Shown here one piece after another: positions 11,575 to 23,370 of a stretch of DNA of 64,000 nt (the stretch's first letter is position 1; the number at the start of each line of letters is the position of its first letter). The notes beneath the pieces were generated by a model. That model had not been told where the DNA came from. It worked only from the letters and a program-made list of their open reading frames with translations, and did not search any database. The position numbers and the translations under genes were made by a program. This DNA is from Serinus canaria (Eukaryota; Chordata; Aves; Passeriformes; Fringillidae), in the NCBI RefSeq assembly GCF_022539315.1, contig NC_066321.1, positions 801,001-865,000 on the forward strand. The letters run 5' to 3'.

Positions 11575-12370
11575 CCGTGTCCCTTTCCTGGCAGAGGTGG
11601 CTGTGTCTGTTTCCTGGCGATGGCAGTGTCCCTTTCCATGGGCACCGTGTCCCTTTCGTGGCAGAGGTGGCCATGTCCCTTTCCTAGCAATTGCAGTGTC
11701 CCTTTCCATGGCCGTAGTGTCACTTTCCATGGCCACTGTGTCCCCTTCCTGGCGATGGCAGTGTCCCTTTCCATGAGCACGGTGTCCCTTTCCTGGTGGC
11801 CCTGGCCGTGTCCCTTTCCATGGCCACTGTGTCCCCTTCCTGGCGATGGCCGTGTCCCTTTCCATGGTGGCCGTGTCCCTTTCCATGGTGGCCGTGTCCC
11901 TTTCCCGGCGGTGGCCGTGTCCCTTTCGATGGCTGCCATGTCCCTTTCCCAGCGGTGGCCGTGTCCCTTTCCCAGCGGTGGCCATGTCCCTTTCCATGGT
12001 TGCCATGTCCCTTTCCATGGCTGCCATGTCCCTTTCCCGGCGGGGGCCGTGTCCCTTTCCATGGGGGCAGTGTCCCTTTCCCGGCGGTGGCCGTGTCCCT
12101 TTCCATGGCTGCCCTGTCCCTTTCCCGGTGGTGGCCCTGTCCCTTTCTCGGCGGTGGCCCTGTCCCTTTCCATGGGGGCCCTGTCCCTTTCCATGTGGGC
12201 CCTGTCCCTTTCCATGGGGGCCCTGTCCCTTTCCATGTGGGCCGTGTCCCTTGGTGGCGGTGGCCCTGTCCCTTTCCATGGGGGCCCTGTCCCTTTCCAT
12301 GGGGGCCCTGTCCCTTTCCATGGTGGCCCTGTCCCTTTCCCGGCGGTGGCCGTGTCCCTTGGCGGTGGCT
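11575..12370. repeat. Minisatellite, ~21-bp unit, about 35 copies
   Basis: About 35 units begin with gtgtccctttcc or ctgtccctttcc and continue with atgg plus tggcc/gggcc/ctgcc, or with cggcggtggcc. Unit length is mostly 21-23 bp. Because 21 is divisible by three, long open frames run through both strands, including 361 codons on the minus strand at 11428-12513 with repeated Met-Glu-Arg-Asp blocks. I regard these as repeat artefacts. The minus strand is purine-rich. Confidence 0.93.
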
Positions 12371-13817
12371 CCATGCGGAGCGCGCACGGGGCCCAGGTGG
12401 TGCTGGGGTCCCTCCCGGCCCTGCCGAGCGCTGCTCTGGGCCCATCCCGCCTGCTGGAGGAGGAATCCTCTTACCCCGTGCCTCGGAGCAGCCCTGGGTC
12501 CCTGCTGGGGCATTTCCCGAGGTTTGGAATGCTGTGTGTGCTCTTATTGAGGCATTTCCTGGGCTCCCCGCCGCTGGAAGGAAAGATGAATCCGACTCCA
12601 TGTTCTCAGAAGGCTAATTTATTATTTTGTGATATTATATTATATTAAAGAATGCTGCACTAAAGAACACAGGATGCAGACAGAAGGCTAAAAGATAATA
12701 ATGAAAACTCGTGAATCTCTCCAGAGTCCCAACAGAGCCTGACAGGGATTGGTCATCGAGTAAAAACAATTCACCTGCTGGATAAACAGTCTCCAACCAC
12801 ATTCCAAACACAGGAGAAGCAATCAGATAATTCTTGTTTTCCTTTTTCTCTGAGCCTTCTCAGCTTCCCAGGAGAAGAATCCTGGGCAAGGGGGTTTTTC
12901 AGAAAATCCGATGGTGACACCCCATTGCTTCCTGGGGTTTCGGGGGTTCCCCCTTAGCTGGGCACAGCTATAAATAGTTGGATATTCCCACACACGCTTT
13001 GAGGGGACAGCAGGCACTCAACAAAGTGCCCAAAAAGGGATTTCCTCTCCCTTTCTCAACAGAATTTATTAATCCATCTGCTTCTCACGCTGTTAAAATT
13101 CCATGTTTTTCTCACCATCCTTTGAATTCAAAAGTACTGAATGAATCAGGATAAATAGAGCTGCACCATCATTAAGAATAGGATTTTCCCATTGAAATTA
13201 ATTAAAACTAATTAAAATTTTAAAAATTAATTTTTCCCAATATTGTTAGTTCATTTACTGACTGATTTGCTGAAATCCCCTGCTCTGGTGGGGTTCCACC
13301 AGTGTGTACTTGTGGAGCTCTGGGTCTTAACTCCTGTTTTGGGGGATGTGATCAGCCTTGGGAGGGGAGTAGGTGCCCAGAATGTGGATGCAGGGCTGGA
13401 AGCACCCTTGGAATCTGCCCAGAAAATCTCTGGTTAAGCCCTGTCCTTTTGGAGGCGATTTCCTTTTTATTTTATGATTTTACACTAAACTTTTTAAATT
13501 TTAGATTTCCTTCTGTGTGCACTGAAAAAGTAGCTCTAGAATTAAAAAATAAATAGAATTAAGCCATGTGGACTTTTTCTGTCACTCTTTTGCATTGCCA
13601 AAGGGGGAGTAAATCCCAGGGAAATTATCTGGATCCACTTGTGAAGGTATGAAGGCTTTCTTGGGGCTTTTCTCCCTGGCAGGGTTTGACACTCAGCTGC
13701 TTTGCTCTTCCTGCTCCGGGCTCTTGGAGCTGATTCCCAGCTCCTGTCGTGGTGGTGCTTCCCTGGAACTGTGAGTTTGGCAGGAAAAGAGGGAGCCCTG
13801 GGCTCCAAAGGGAAACC
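12371..13817. other. Mixed unique DNA, largely AT-rich
   Basis: GC-rich sequence to about 12590 is followed by AT-rich unique DNA (12600-13560), with a 'gatattatattatatt' patch near 12631 and TTAATT-rich sequence at 13190-13240. No gene or mobile element is recognised. 13560-13817 is unique DNA leading into the 44-bp array. Confidence 0.4.
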
Positions 13818-14425
13818 CAGGTGTCCAGGCTGCTGGATTTCAGTGTGTGTGGGATCACACAGGTGATTCCAGGCTGCTGGATTTCAGTGGGTGTGGGATC
13901 AGGTGATTCCAGGCTGCTGGATTTCAGTGGGTGTGGGATCACACAGGTGATTCCAGGCTGCTGGATTTCAGTGGGTGTGGGATCACACAGGTGATTCCAG
14001 GCTGCTGGATTTCAGTGGGTGTGGGATCACACAGGTGATTCCAGGCTGCTGGATTTCAGGGTGTGTGGGATCACACAGGTGATTCCAGGCTGCTGGATTT
14101 CAGGGTGTGTGGGATCACACAGGTGATTCCAGGCTGCTGGATTTCAGGGTGTGTGGGATCACACAGGTGATTCCAGGCTGCTGGATTTCAGTGGGTGTGG
14201 GATCACACAGGTGATTCCAGGCTGCTGGATTTCAGTGGGTGTGGGATCACACAGGTGATTCCAGGCTGCTGGATTTCAGGGTGTGTGGAATCAGGTGATT
14301 CCAGGCTGCTGGATTTCAGTGTGTGTGGGATCACACAGGTGATTCCAGGCTGCTGGATTTCAGTGGGTGTGGGATCACACAGGTGATTCCAGGCTGCTGT
14401 ATTTCCATGTGTGTGGAATCAGGGC
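13818..14425. repeat. Minisatellite, 44-bp unit, 14 copies
   Basis: Fourteen units each contain ccaggctgctggatttcag and then a 'gtgtgggatcacacaggtg' part. Two units, near 13880-13900 and 14280-14300, lack the 'acacag' hexamer and are 38 bp long. Two sequence variants recur in blocks, 'gtgggtgtggg' and 'gggtgtgtggg', showing local spread of variants by slippage or conversion. The last unit is degenerate (ctgctgtatttccatg). Confidence 0.95.
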
Positions 14426-16110
14426 AGGGTTCTTCTCCTGCTTTGCCCTGTGCTCATCCCCTGCTCCCCTGCCTGGCTCAGGGCAGTGCCAGGGCTCAGC
14501 TCCGTGCCAGCCGTGCCCGTTAACCCTGGGAGCTGAGGCAGGGTGGGTGTCTGTCCTTGCTCCCCTGTGCCCAGGGACGGTCCCAGCTGCAGCAGAGCCC
14601 AGCAGTGACACACGGGAGCGTTCCCCAGGGCCCTGCTCTGAGCCTCTCAGCTGGAGCTGCTGATCACCACACTGGGGGGAGAGCAGGCACCCCAGGACAC
14701 CCACACAGCCACAGGGAGGAATTCTGTCCCTCCTGTGCATTTCTGGATGGCTCCCTCTGGGTGCTCGGGTTGGAGAGGAGAGACCTTTCACTGTGCCTCC
14801 CTCCTGGTGGCAGTAAATGCAGGAGCAGCCCAGCCCTGTTGGGTTCCAGGCTGGCTGGGGCACAAAATGGGTGGAACCAGTCTGGGTTTCTCACTTGCAG
14901 CAGCAGTTCCTGAGGAATTGACATTTTAAGGAAGAGGTTTCGCTTCTGAGGAGAGGAAAATCTTTTTTTCCCCTTCATTCTTGCAGATCCTTTCGAAAGG
15001 GGAGTGCAGCCCTGGAACTGGAGAATCCCAGGGCTGCTCCAGAACCTCCTCCCAGAGCAGGATTTATTTGAGGGGTGAGGGCTGGCCTTGCCCCACTGGG
15101 GCTGCTTTTGTCTCTCGAGGTTGTGCTGCCCTCAGGGTGAATCCAGTTCCTAAATCCCGGGATAACAGCACAGGACCTTGGCACCTCTGCTTCCCTTGGC
15201 ACCTCTGCTTCCCTTGGCACAACCCACCCTGTGCCTGTGGGGGCAGCTCTGGGGGCAGCTCTAAGGTGTGTTTAACTTCCCTGTGTGCCTCTCACGGGAT
15301 TGCTGGGATCATTGTCCTGAATTGTTCCTCTGGGGTGGAGGAAGGTCCGTGATGGATGCAGAGCTGGTGGAGATCCAATAAAATACAGAACCACCCTGGT
15401 CCTCTGGTTCTGAGCTCCTCGCTCAGGGAGACTGGAACCTGGCAGCCTCCCAATTGCACATCCCAGAGAAAATGTCATATTGGGTAAAACCCAGTCTGCC
15501 CTCTAACCCTGACTGGACACAGGCCTGTGGGAGGAGGTGAAAATCAGGGAGTGTAGAAACACTTGTACTACAGAGCTGGAGGCTCCAATTCCTTCTTGGC
15601 CACTGCAGAAGGAGGAGAGTTTTCCCTCAGACTCAGGAAGGAACAAATTGGGAGCCCCCTGCACAGGGCCAGCTTTGCCCAGGGTTTTTTTCCCATGGAA
15701 AAGCTGGCAGCCTGTGAATGGAGGAGGTTTATTCTGCTCCAGCAGAATTCCAGGAGTGCCTGGAGCTGCTGCAGAATTGCGGCTCCGTTTCACTCTCCTC
15801 TTTCTGTCAGATGGTCTGCTCTGTTTTCCACAGTTTCTTTTATTCCCCAAAATGTTCTCTAGCAGTGTTAGATTTCTGATACGTGACACTGTGTTAATTT
15901 GTGGTTTTTCCTCTGTAGGGAAGCCTTGATGAGAAATTATTGCAATTTGTGAAAGCTTTATTTGTGCTGCTGATGACTCAAAAGTTAGAAATGCTGCTCT
16001 GCTGTGATTACTGGCCTTAAAAAAATGACACAAATGAAAGTGGGACTTTTTGATTCCAGCAGAAGGACTTTGTTTGAGGCAGAGAATAGAAGTATTTTTT
16101 ATCATTAGCT
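14426..16110. other. Mixed unique DNA with a short 18-bp duplication
   Basis: This is unique DNA without a recognised gene. At about 15178-15216 a 'cttggcacctctgcttccc' unit is repeated in tandem. The interval 15860-16110 becomes AT-rich. Open frames up to 200 codons occur on the minus strand but show no recognisable family or splice structure. Confidence 0.4.
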
Positions 16111-18150
16111 TTCACTCATTTCAGAGGAGCTGGGCTTGTTAATAACTTCAAATGACACAATGAATGTGAAATATTAATCCGCTTGGTGCTCTTCTAAGGA
16201 CATGGAAAAGCAAATGGCAAGCAAGAAGCCCTGGGAGCTTTGGGAAAGAAGGGGGTTAAAAACACAGAACTGGGGACAGAGGAAATAGACAAACACAGGG
16301 AATTTTCTTTACCTGAATTTCCTGGGAAGCTGTGACCAAAAGGAATCCAGGTGCTGCCACAGGAAATGCTCAGGTGGGAAGGGAAGGGGTTGGCTGGGAC
16401 ACAGGATGATTCCAAAGCAGGATCCCCATCCCAGATCCCCAAATGGGGCGTTTTGGGAAGGCCACAGAAAAGTAGAGACCGAGGGGGAAAGTGCTGGAAG
16501 TTTCTCTTTGCAGTTTTTTTTTTTTTTTAATTTTATTTTAAAGGAGTCTCAAAATGAATCTGGGAAAATTAGAAGGGGAATTTACATGGTATTTGAGGGA
16601 TTTCCTTGGTTTTACAAATATTTTATCTTTTCTATTAAAAAGCCATTAGGAGGTGTGAAAGGAAGGCGAGAAAAGGTCAGGCTGTGCTCTCGTTTGCTCT
16701 GGTCTAAGTCCAGCCCAGCCCCTTTAATATCAGTGCAGCCACTCTGGATTTGTGGGACTGCACAGCCAGGCCTGCTGGGGCACGTCTGCAGCCTGCAGAC
16801 CCCAGAGGTGCCTGGGCTCAGCCTCCCCGCTGCTCTGCCTGGCCAGGGGAGGCTCTGGGACACCCCAGACCTGGGCAGGTGTGGGGCACAGAGAGGGGAA
16901 ACAGCCAGGAGGGCTGGTGGGCTGCATGGAGCCAGGAATCAACTTGGTTTGGGGTGTCCTGGAAATCCTGGAAATCCAGCATGGCCTGGGGTGGGGGGTC
17001 CTTACAGGGCATTCGTGCCACCCCTTCCATGAGCTGGCACAGACAAGGTCCTCACCAGTGCCACCTTGGGGGGCTGCTAAACGAAACACAGGCAGTCCTG
17101 GGCAAACAGGATCAGGGAAAACTCTGGCTTGGGTGCTGCTTGAAATTGGAATTTACTTGTAATGAATTGCCCTTGAATCGTTAGCTCTGACACTGCCAGA
17201 CAGAGCCCCGAGCCCCCGGGGCATGGTGTGTGACTGGCTGGGGCTGTTCTGGACACAGCCCCGGGCTCAGGGGCTCCAGCACTGCCCACCCACTGCTGGC
17301 AGGAATGCCAGGGCCACAGAGTCCCAGGAGAGCAGGAGGGGGGAAAGCAGCAGGAACTGGGCGAGGCAGAGGGTCCCACGCTGGGCTGGGCACAGCAGGC
17401 TCCGTGCTCTGCTCTCCTTTCCCTCTGCCTGCTTCCCCTGCCTTTTGAAGGAGTATTCCTTCTCTGCAGCAGCAGGAATTCAGTTTGTGCATCGGTGGTG
17501 TCTCTGAAACTCTGATGTGCAGCTGGGGTTATCTCTGTGCACATCAGAGGGAGGAACTGGCACACCCCTGCCTGGCTTTGTTTGGCTTTAGGGGCATGGA
17601 AGTTACACTTGGGCTGGGCCTTTCTGGGGGTTTGATTTGGGGGCAGGTTTTGTTCATTGAGTTTTTTGTTTTGTTTGTTTTTTGGTGTTTTGTTTTGGGT
17701 TTTTTCTTTTTTACCTTGGGTTGTATTCAGCAGTATCTGGTCCAAGACACAGAAGCAGAAAGCCTGTGAGTGACCATGTGTGGCCTCACCCTGTAAAAAG
17801 GACAAAATACTGGGTTTCTAAGTGGATTTTCCAAATGCAGTGGAGTGTTTTCTTTGCCAGGTGCTCAGGGTTGTGTGAGTGGCCCTGGTGATGCTCCCAG
17901 CTGCAGAGCTGAGGGTGTCTCTGGGTGGTTCCCTGCTCTCCTTTCCTCACTCTCCCCTCAGTCCCACACCCTGGCAGTGTTTATCTGGGTTTTCCAGCTG
18001 AATGAGTGTCCCTGGTGTTTTCAGTGGCACCAGGTGGCACAAATTAACCCTGGTGCAGTATTTTACCACTGTGACCCCTCTTTGGGTGGTGATGGGGGCC
18101 TGAGGAAGAGCATGGTGGAAATGCAGGAATGTCTTGGACGAGTATTCTGG
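16111..18150. other. Mixed unique DNA, nothing recognised
   Basis: This is unique sequence with a T-run at 16514-16528 and a G/T-rich low-complexity stretch at 17656-17712. No CR1, tandem array or convincing exon is visible. Short open frames overlap on both strands. Confidence 0.4.
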
Positions 18151-18265
18151 CAGTCCCAGACTGGCTTGTGTTGGAAGGGACCTTGAATGCCAGCAGTGCC
18201 ACCCCTGCTGTGGCAGGGACACCTCCCAGTGTCCCAGGGCTGGAGCAGCCCCCATTCCCTGCCTT
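18151..18265 (-). mobile_element. CR1 LINE 3' fragment
   Basis: Read on the plus strand this is the inverted CR1 tail: 'ttggaagggaccttgaatg', then 'ctgtggcagggacacctcc', 'cagtgtcccagggctggagc'. It is the reverse complement of the layout seen at 1537-1711. It is 5'-truncated and non-coding. Confidence 0.8.
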
Positions 18266-19350
18266 GGCCCTGGAGCTGCTGAGTGCAGGTGCTGGGAGAG
18301 AGAGAGCTGCCTTCACCAGGGTTTTATGCAAATGGCAGCAAAAACAGGACAATAAATACAAGCATTTCTTTCTCCTCTTGCCCAGGCCATGCTGGGGAAA
18401 GGTGTGAGCCCAGAGCTGCAAATAGAATTTGCAAAGGTCAAAGATTGCTCACAGAATTCATAAATGCCCCTGCTTAACACAACTGCCCAGTTGCTGTTCA
18501 TGAGTGACTTACCAAGCACTCCTCATCTCGTGTCTGACAAACTGAGACTGCTAGAAAGCCTTTGCTCAGACCTCTGCCTTTGGCAGGACAAGTTTTGGGG
18601 CTGTGAACACCTTGTGTCACAGGATGAGTAACAAACCATCCTGCTGGCCTGGGCAGTGCTTGCGTTCAAGGCTTTTAGGGCTGTTTTCCACCCCAGATGA
18701 GACTGATTCCGAGCTGTTCCTCCTTGGAACCAGGAGTTTCCCATGGCTCAAAGGGCAGCTGGGCAAGGTGAGGGTTGTACCACGGCCAGGAACTCCCTGC
18801 ACCCCTTTTTGGGGGAGAATTGCTGGAGGTGAGCTTTGCTCAAGGCTCACGTCCCTGCTCCTGGTGGCTGATCTCAGTGGGAGTGAAGCTGAGCTGCTGT
18901 GGGCTCCACAGGGAATTCCTCCTTTTCCTTGACTGAGTAATTTGACCACAGGTTTCTTCTCGTTTTGCATGGCATTGCTGGAGTTTTCCCTGGAAAGGCC
19001 AGCCTGTCTGAGCTCACTCTCAAAGCCTGAGCCACAGCACCTGCATGGGGGGCAGAGCTGGAATGGGTCTGGAGAGGAGGGAATGCAAGGAGCAGTGACA
19101 AAATTGTATTGATTGGGGTGTTTTTATTTCTGTGTATGCATATTGGTTAAAAATGAGTGACTGTGGAACACAAGCAGCTGAGGACAGGTTTGAGCCCCCG
19201 GGTTCAGGGCTGTAGGGCTGGACCTTGAACTCCCTGAGTGTGTCTGGAAGGCAGAGCTGTAAGAGAGCACCGGGAGTGTTCCGTGTGCGGTTTGTGGGGA
19301 GGTGGGAGGGACAGGAGCTGCAGGTACAGGTGGCTGTGATCATGGCAATG
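18266..19350. other. Mixed unique DNA, nothing recognised
   Basis: This is intermediate-GC unique sequence without tandem arrays or recognised elements. Short open frames on both strands look incidental. Confidence 0.4.
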
Positions 19351-19620
19351 CCTTGAAAATCGCCCATTAGTTCTGTCTAATAGGCTTATTCTGAGGATAA
19401 TGGTTCTGCATATCTTTGGAAGATTCACTCCAAAGTCTCAGCATTTTCCGTGTCTCGCCTGGAGAAAAATCGCTGCGCTTGAAAATCAGGAATTGTCAGT
19501 GAGCGTTGTCAAAACAACTTTATTTTATCAAGTCAAGATAATGTTGAGAGAAGTCTATACCCACTTTAATTGCTTTGACATTCAATTAGCAAGACATTCT
19601 ACTCCTCTCCAATAGAGTGA
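19351..19620. promoter_or_regulatory. AT-rich candidate conserved element
   Basis: This is a repeat-free island with low CR1/tandem content and homeodomain cores such as 'caattag' near 19583 and 'tttaattg' near 19566. The bounded switch in composition compared with both flanks suggests a conserved non-coding element. This is inference from texture only. Confidence 0.35.
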
Positions 19621-21220
19621 GCTTCTGTGTGGCTCGCAGGAAAACCCGGCTGGAAAAGCACCAGGGGATGTCGTGGGGCCACGTTCCAGCCCAGCTCCTG
19701 CTGACGGGCTGGCCATGCCCCACTTCCCACTCCTAGAAATTCCCAAGAAACTTAATCCAGTGCTCAACTCTCCCATGTTGGTTTTTTTTTTTCCTTCTGC
19801 ATCTCCCTCGTGGCAATTTAAATCCCTTTTTCTCCCCCCCAATCCACCATATACATAAAAAACTGATTTTCCTTCCTTCCGTCTTCTCCACAGCTGTCGC
19901 CACACTTGCAAATTGTTTCCGTGTCCTCCCCTAAGTGCTCTTTTTTTAGGATAAACAACCCCAATTCTTTTAATCTGTGCTCAGTGTCAGGTTTGGAGGG
20001 CTCTGATTAATTCCGCGGCGTTGCTCGAGGTGCGTTGTGGCGGGTGAATAATGGCCCTTGTCCCCAGGATAGGTCACTGCCACCCTGGCCCCAAATTCAT
20101 TCATTTAATCAGCAGCCTCGGCACAGGGAGAACAGATCCTGGCAGGGAGCTCTGCAGGGAGCCCTGGCACTTGGTGCTGCTGCTGTGGCCTCGGTGGTGG
20201 CCAGGGAGTGACCCCAGGGTGGCAGATCCCCGGTCTGGGGAGGGATGGGGAGCTGTGCCTGGTTCCTCAGGCTCCCCAGAGCCGGCCTGCAGGGAGCTCT
20301 GCTCCCCCTGGGAGGATTTTAAAGCTCTGTGAAAGGGCTGGGTGTGTGCCAGTGCTCTGGTGGGTGCTGGGGGAGGTTTGGTGAGGCACTCTGCAGGTTT
20401 GCAGGTGCCCAGGAGCTCTGGGGCGTGCTGCAATTACTGCAAATGTCACAGAGCCCTGCCTCCCTCATCCTGCCCTCCTCTTTCTCCAGGGCTGGCAGCT
20501 GAAGGCCACCAAGCTGCAAATATTGCCAATTGTGTACCCTCAAACCCCTGCAGTAATGAAGGTGAGGAGTGGCAGAGCTCCTGCCCTGCTCTGTGCCCAC
20601 AGACCTGGTTTGTGCCTGCTCTGGCACGCTGGAAGCAGCTCCAGGGCTCTTGGGTTGCAGTTTTCCCTCTGTCTCAAAGGAAAAGAAGGGTAACTGCATT
20701 TTCCAGCTGTGATGTCCTAGAGATTAACTCACCCAGTTTCAATATTTGAGCTTTCCAGCAGGAGGTGGGGCAGAACAGGAGAGGGAGGCTTGGATGCAGT
20801 TCCTGCACTCTGTTCTTTGGTACCCTTCATATACTGCTCTGACAAAAGCTGAATTCCAGGCTTTTAATTTGAAGTTAAATTTGAATTTTAGCTTTACCTT
20901 TAGGAGACTTAATGATGTGCTTGGATTCATTAGAAATTTGTTATTTAAAAAAGCCCCCACAGTTAGCCCAAGGAGCAAAGTCAGTGGGTGAATGTTTTTG
21001 TTGTTGGGGTTTTTTTTCCTCTCAAATCAGTGAAAACCTGAGAGAAGTGAGACAGAGTAGGAGCTAAAATAAAATGCTTGGGTGTGATTTCTCTGTTTCT
21101 TGGAACTGAAATATTTGCTAGAACTGAAGTAAACTACTTCAGGACATTTTTGTTGTTGTTGTTGTTGTTACATAACTTCAGAACTTTTCTCCCTCCCTGC
21201 ACTTGCAGGGGTGGTTTGTC
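19621..21220. other. Mixed unique DNA with a TTG microsatellite
   Basis: Unique DNA with a T run near 19782-19791, AT-rich sequence at 20830-21000 and a TTG trinucleotide run at about 21151-21170. No gene is recognised. Confidence 0.45.
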
Positions 21221-21390
21221 CTGTGGGATCATGGAATGGTGTGGGCAGGAAGGGACCCTAAAGCCCATGGCAGGGACACCTCCCAGTGTCCCAGGCTGCT
21301 CCAGCCCCGGTGTCCAGCCTGGCCTGGGGAGCTCCATCCCAGCCTCTGCCCACCCTCCCAGGCAGGGATTTCACCCAAACCTCCCAACAG
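21221..21390 (-). mobile_element. CR1 LINE 3' fragment
   Basis: An inverted CR1 tail begins with 'gggatcatggaatggtgtgg' and continues through 'aagggaccctaaagccc', 'atggcagggacacctccc' and 'ggtgtccagcctggcctggg', with a degenerate part to about 21390. It is non-coding and 5'-truncated. Confidence 0.8.
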
Positions 21391-22616
21391 GCTGGGATTT
21401 CTTCTCTCTGGTGTCAGGAGGAGGAGTTCTCCCGCTGGGTTGGGATTTCATGAGCTGCATCTCTCCAGGCAGGGCTGCCAGGGGAGAGCCTGGCTCGGAG
21501 CCCTCGGGTTCCATTCTCCCAGCTCAGGCACCTTGGGGCTGGCTTTGGGAGCTGCCAATGCCTGCACTGTGCAAAAAGCAGCAGAGGAGAGAATGAAATG
21601 CCAGACTCGCAGGAAATGAAGAGCAAAACTCTTTCTGGAAAACAATATTTCTGTTCTAGCTTTGCATGTGTTCAATATTTGATATTTTGAGCTGGAGAAG
21701 CCGAGTTTGCAAGTGGCAGGTGATGTATGTGCATACAAAGCTTTTGTCTGTCTCCAAAACAGAGGAGGATGGGGTGAGGCAGCTTGAGAGAGGCACGGGG
21801 AGAGATCTTCTTCAAGCTCCAGAGTCTCTCCTTTGAACCCATAAATATTTACACTCCACTTCTCTGGCAACATCTGCTCCAGGAGTAGCCCTGGAACCGC
21901 ACATCTGACATCGCAGTGAGACTGATAAAGAGTCATAATTAATGGGGAATTGGCGAGAAATTACCTGGCTCATTTGCATGTTGAGCTGTGCCATTTCAGA
22001 GCAGGGCTGTTGTTGGTGTGCAGGGTGGGAAGGTGATCCCAGAGAGCTCCTCTGCAGCCTGGGGGCACTCCCAGACATTTCCCAGGGTTCCAGCCCTGAC
22101 GTCTTGAAAAGCCATTGGAAGCAGAGCTGTGCTTCCTTTCCCTCTTCTGAAATGTGTAAAGCCATGGAACTGCTGGGGTGTGAATGGAGATCTGTGGGGC
22201 TGGGTGGTGCTGCAGTGAGGGAGAGGCTGCCCTGGAATGTCCCTGTCCCCAGTGAATCCCAAGTGGAAAGGGCACTTCACAGCCCAGCCACTGCGGCCCT
22301 GAGCTGATCCAAACTTAGAATCACTTTAAATTATTTTTAGTTTGAGATTATTTTAATGTATGTGCACACTTGGAATGTTGGCACACCTGAGCTCCTCCTC
22401 TGGCTGGGTTTCCCTTTAATGCCAAGTGTGAGGGCAGAGGGAAGAGGGAGACCCCCAGGTGGCCTCAGGGGTTTCAATGCAGCCTCATCTCGCTGCTCCA
22501 GAGGCTCCAGCGCCCTCGGGAGTGACAGTCCCCCTGTGCTGGCACTGCTGGGACACCTGCAGGGCTGGGGACAGCTCTGGGTCATTGTGGTGGGAGAGAC
22601 CCTGAGGGGCTGGAGA
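21391..22616. other. Mixed unique DNA with an AT-rich island
   Basis: Unique DNA. The part 21830-21990 is AT-rich and repeat-free, with an inverted octamer ATTTGCAT at 21972-21979 (POU-factor core) and 'cataattaatgg' near 21935. It may be a small conserved element. The rest is GC-rich and unrecognised. Confidence 0.4.
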
Positions 22617-22639
22617 GTGTCCAGGGAAGGGAATGGAGA

Positions 22640-23019
22640 TGGGAAAGGGTTGGAGAATCCCTGAGGGAGCTGGGAAGGGGCTGGAGAATCCCTGAGGGAG
22701 CTGGGAAGGGGGTGGAGAATCCCTGAGGGAGCTGGGAAGGGGCTGGAGAATCCCTGAGGAGCTGGGCAGGGGCTGGAGAATTCCTGAGGGAGCTGGGAAG
22801 GGGCTGGAGAATCCCTGAGGGAGCTGGGAAGGGGCTGGAGAATCCCTGAGGGAGCTAGGAAGGGGCTGGAGAATCCCTGAAGGAGCTGGGAAGGGGCTGG
22901 AGAATCCCTGAGGGAGCTGGAATGGGGCTGGGGAATCCCTGAGGGAGCTGGGAAGGGGCTGGAGAATCCCTGAGGGAGCTGGGAAGGGGCTGGAGAATCC
23001 CTGAGGGAGCTGGGATGGG
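22640..23019. repeat. Minisatellite, 31-bp unit, 12 copies
   Basis: Twelve tandem units contain ggctggagaatccctgaggg followed by agctgggaag. Single-base variants (attcc, aaggag, taggaag, a lost G near 22760) mark individual units. The array lies directly upstream of a CR1 fragment that starts near 23075. Confidence 0.95.
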
Positions 23020-23074
23020 CTCAGCCTGGAGCAAAGGAGGACCCCCAGGGATATTTTCCCTCCCTGGAATTCCC

Positions 23075-23370
23075 TGCCAGGAGGGCACAGCCAGGGGGGG
23101 TCGGGCTCTGCTCCAGGGAGCAGGGATAGGAGCAGAGGGAACGGCCTCAGGCTGGCCCAGGGCAGCTCAGGGTGGGCACAGCAGGAATTCCCCCATGGAA
23201 AGGGGGCTCAGGGATTGGCACTGCCCAGGGAGGTTTGCAGTGCCCATCCCTGGAGGTGTGCCAGGAATTCTGGAGGTGGCACTCAGGGCTCTGGGCTGGG
23301 GACATTGGGCACAGCTGGGATTTGATCATCCTGAGTGGATTTTCCAGCGTAAAGGATGATGGAATTCTGG
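23075..23370 (+). mobile_element. CR1 LINE 3' fragment (arm 1 of an inverted pair)
   Basis: This longer CR1 tail shows, in order, 'gtcgggctctgctccaggg', a 'gcagagggaacggcctcag' block, 'catggaaagggggctcaggg', 'ctgcccagggaggtttgcag', 'catccctggaggtgtgcc' and a degenerate 3' end near 23360. The segment 23155-23303 is, by eye, the exact reverse complement of 25739-25887. No coding frame of the reverse transcriptase remains. Confidence 0.85.

Noticed and set aside
11428..12513. 361-codon open frame on the minus strand
   Set aside because: It is fully explained by a 21-bp tandem repeat; open frames run on both strands and in several frames.
13818..14425. CRISPR-like regular repeats
   Set aside because: Units are contiguous head-to-tail without unique spacers; this is a vertebrate minisatellite.
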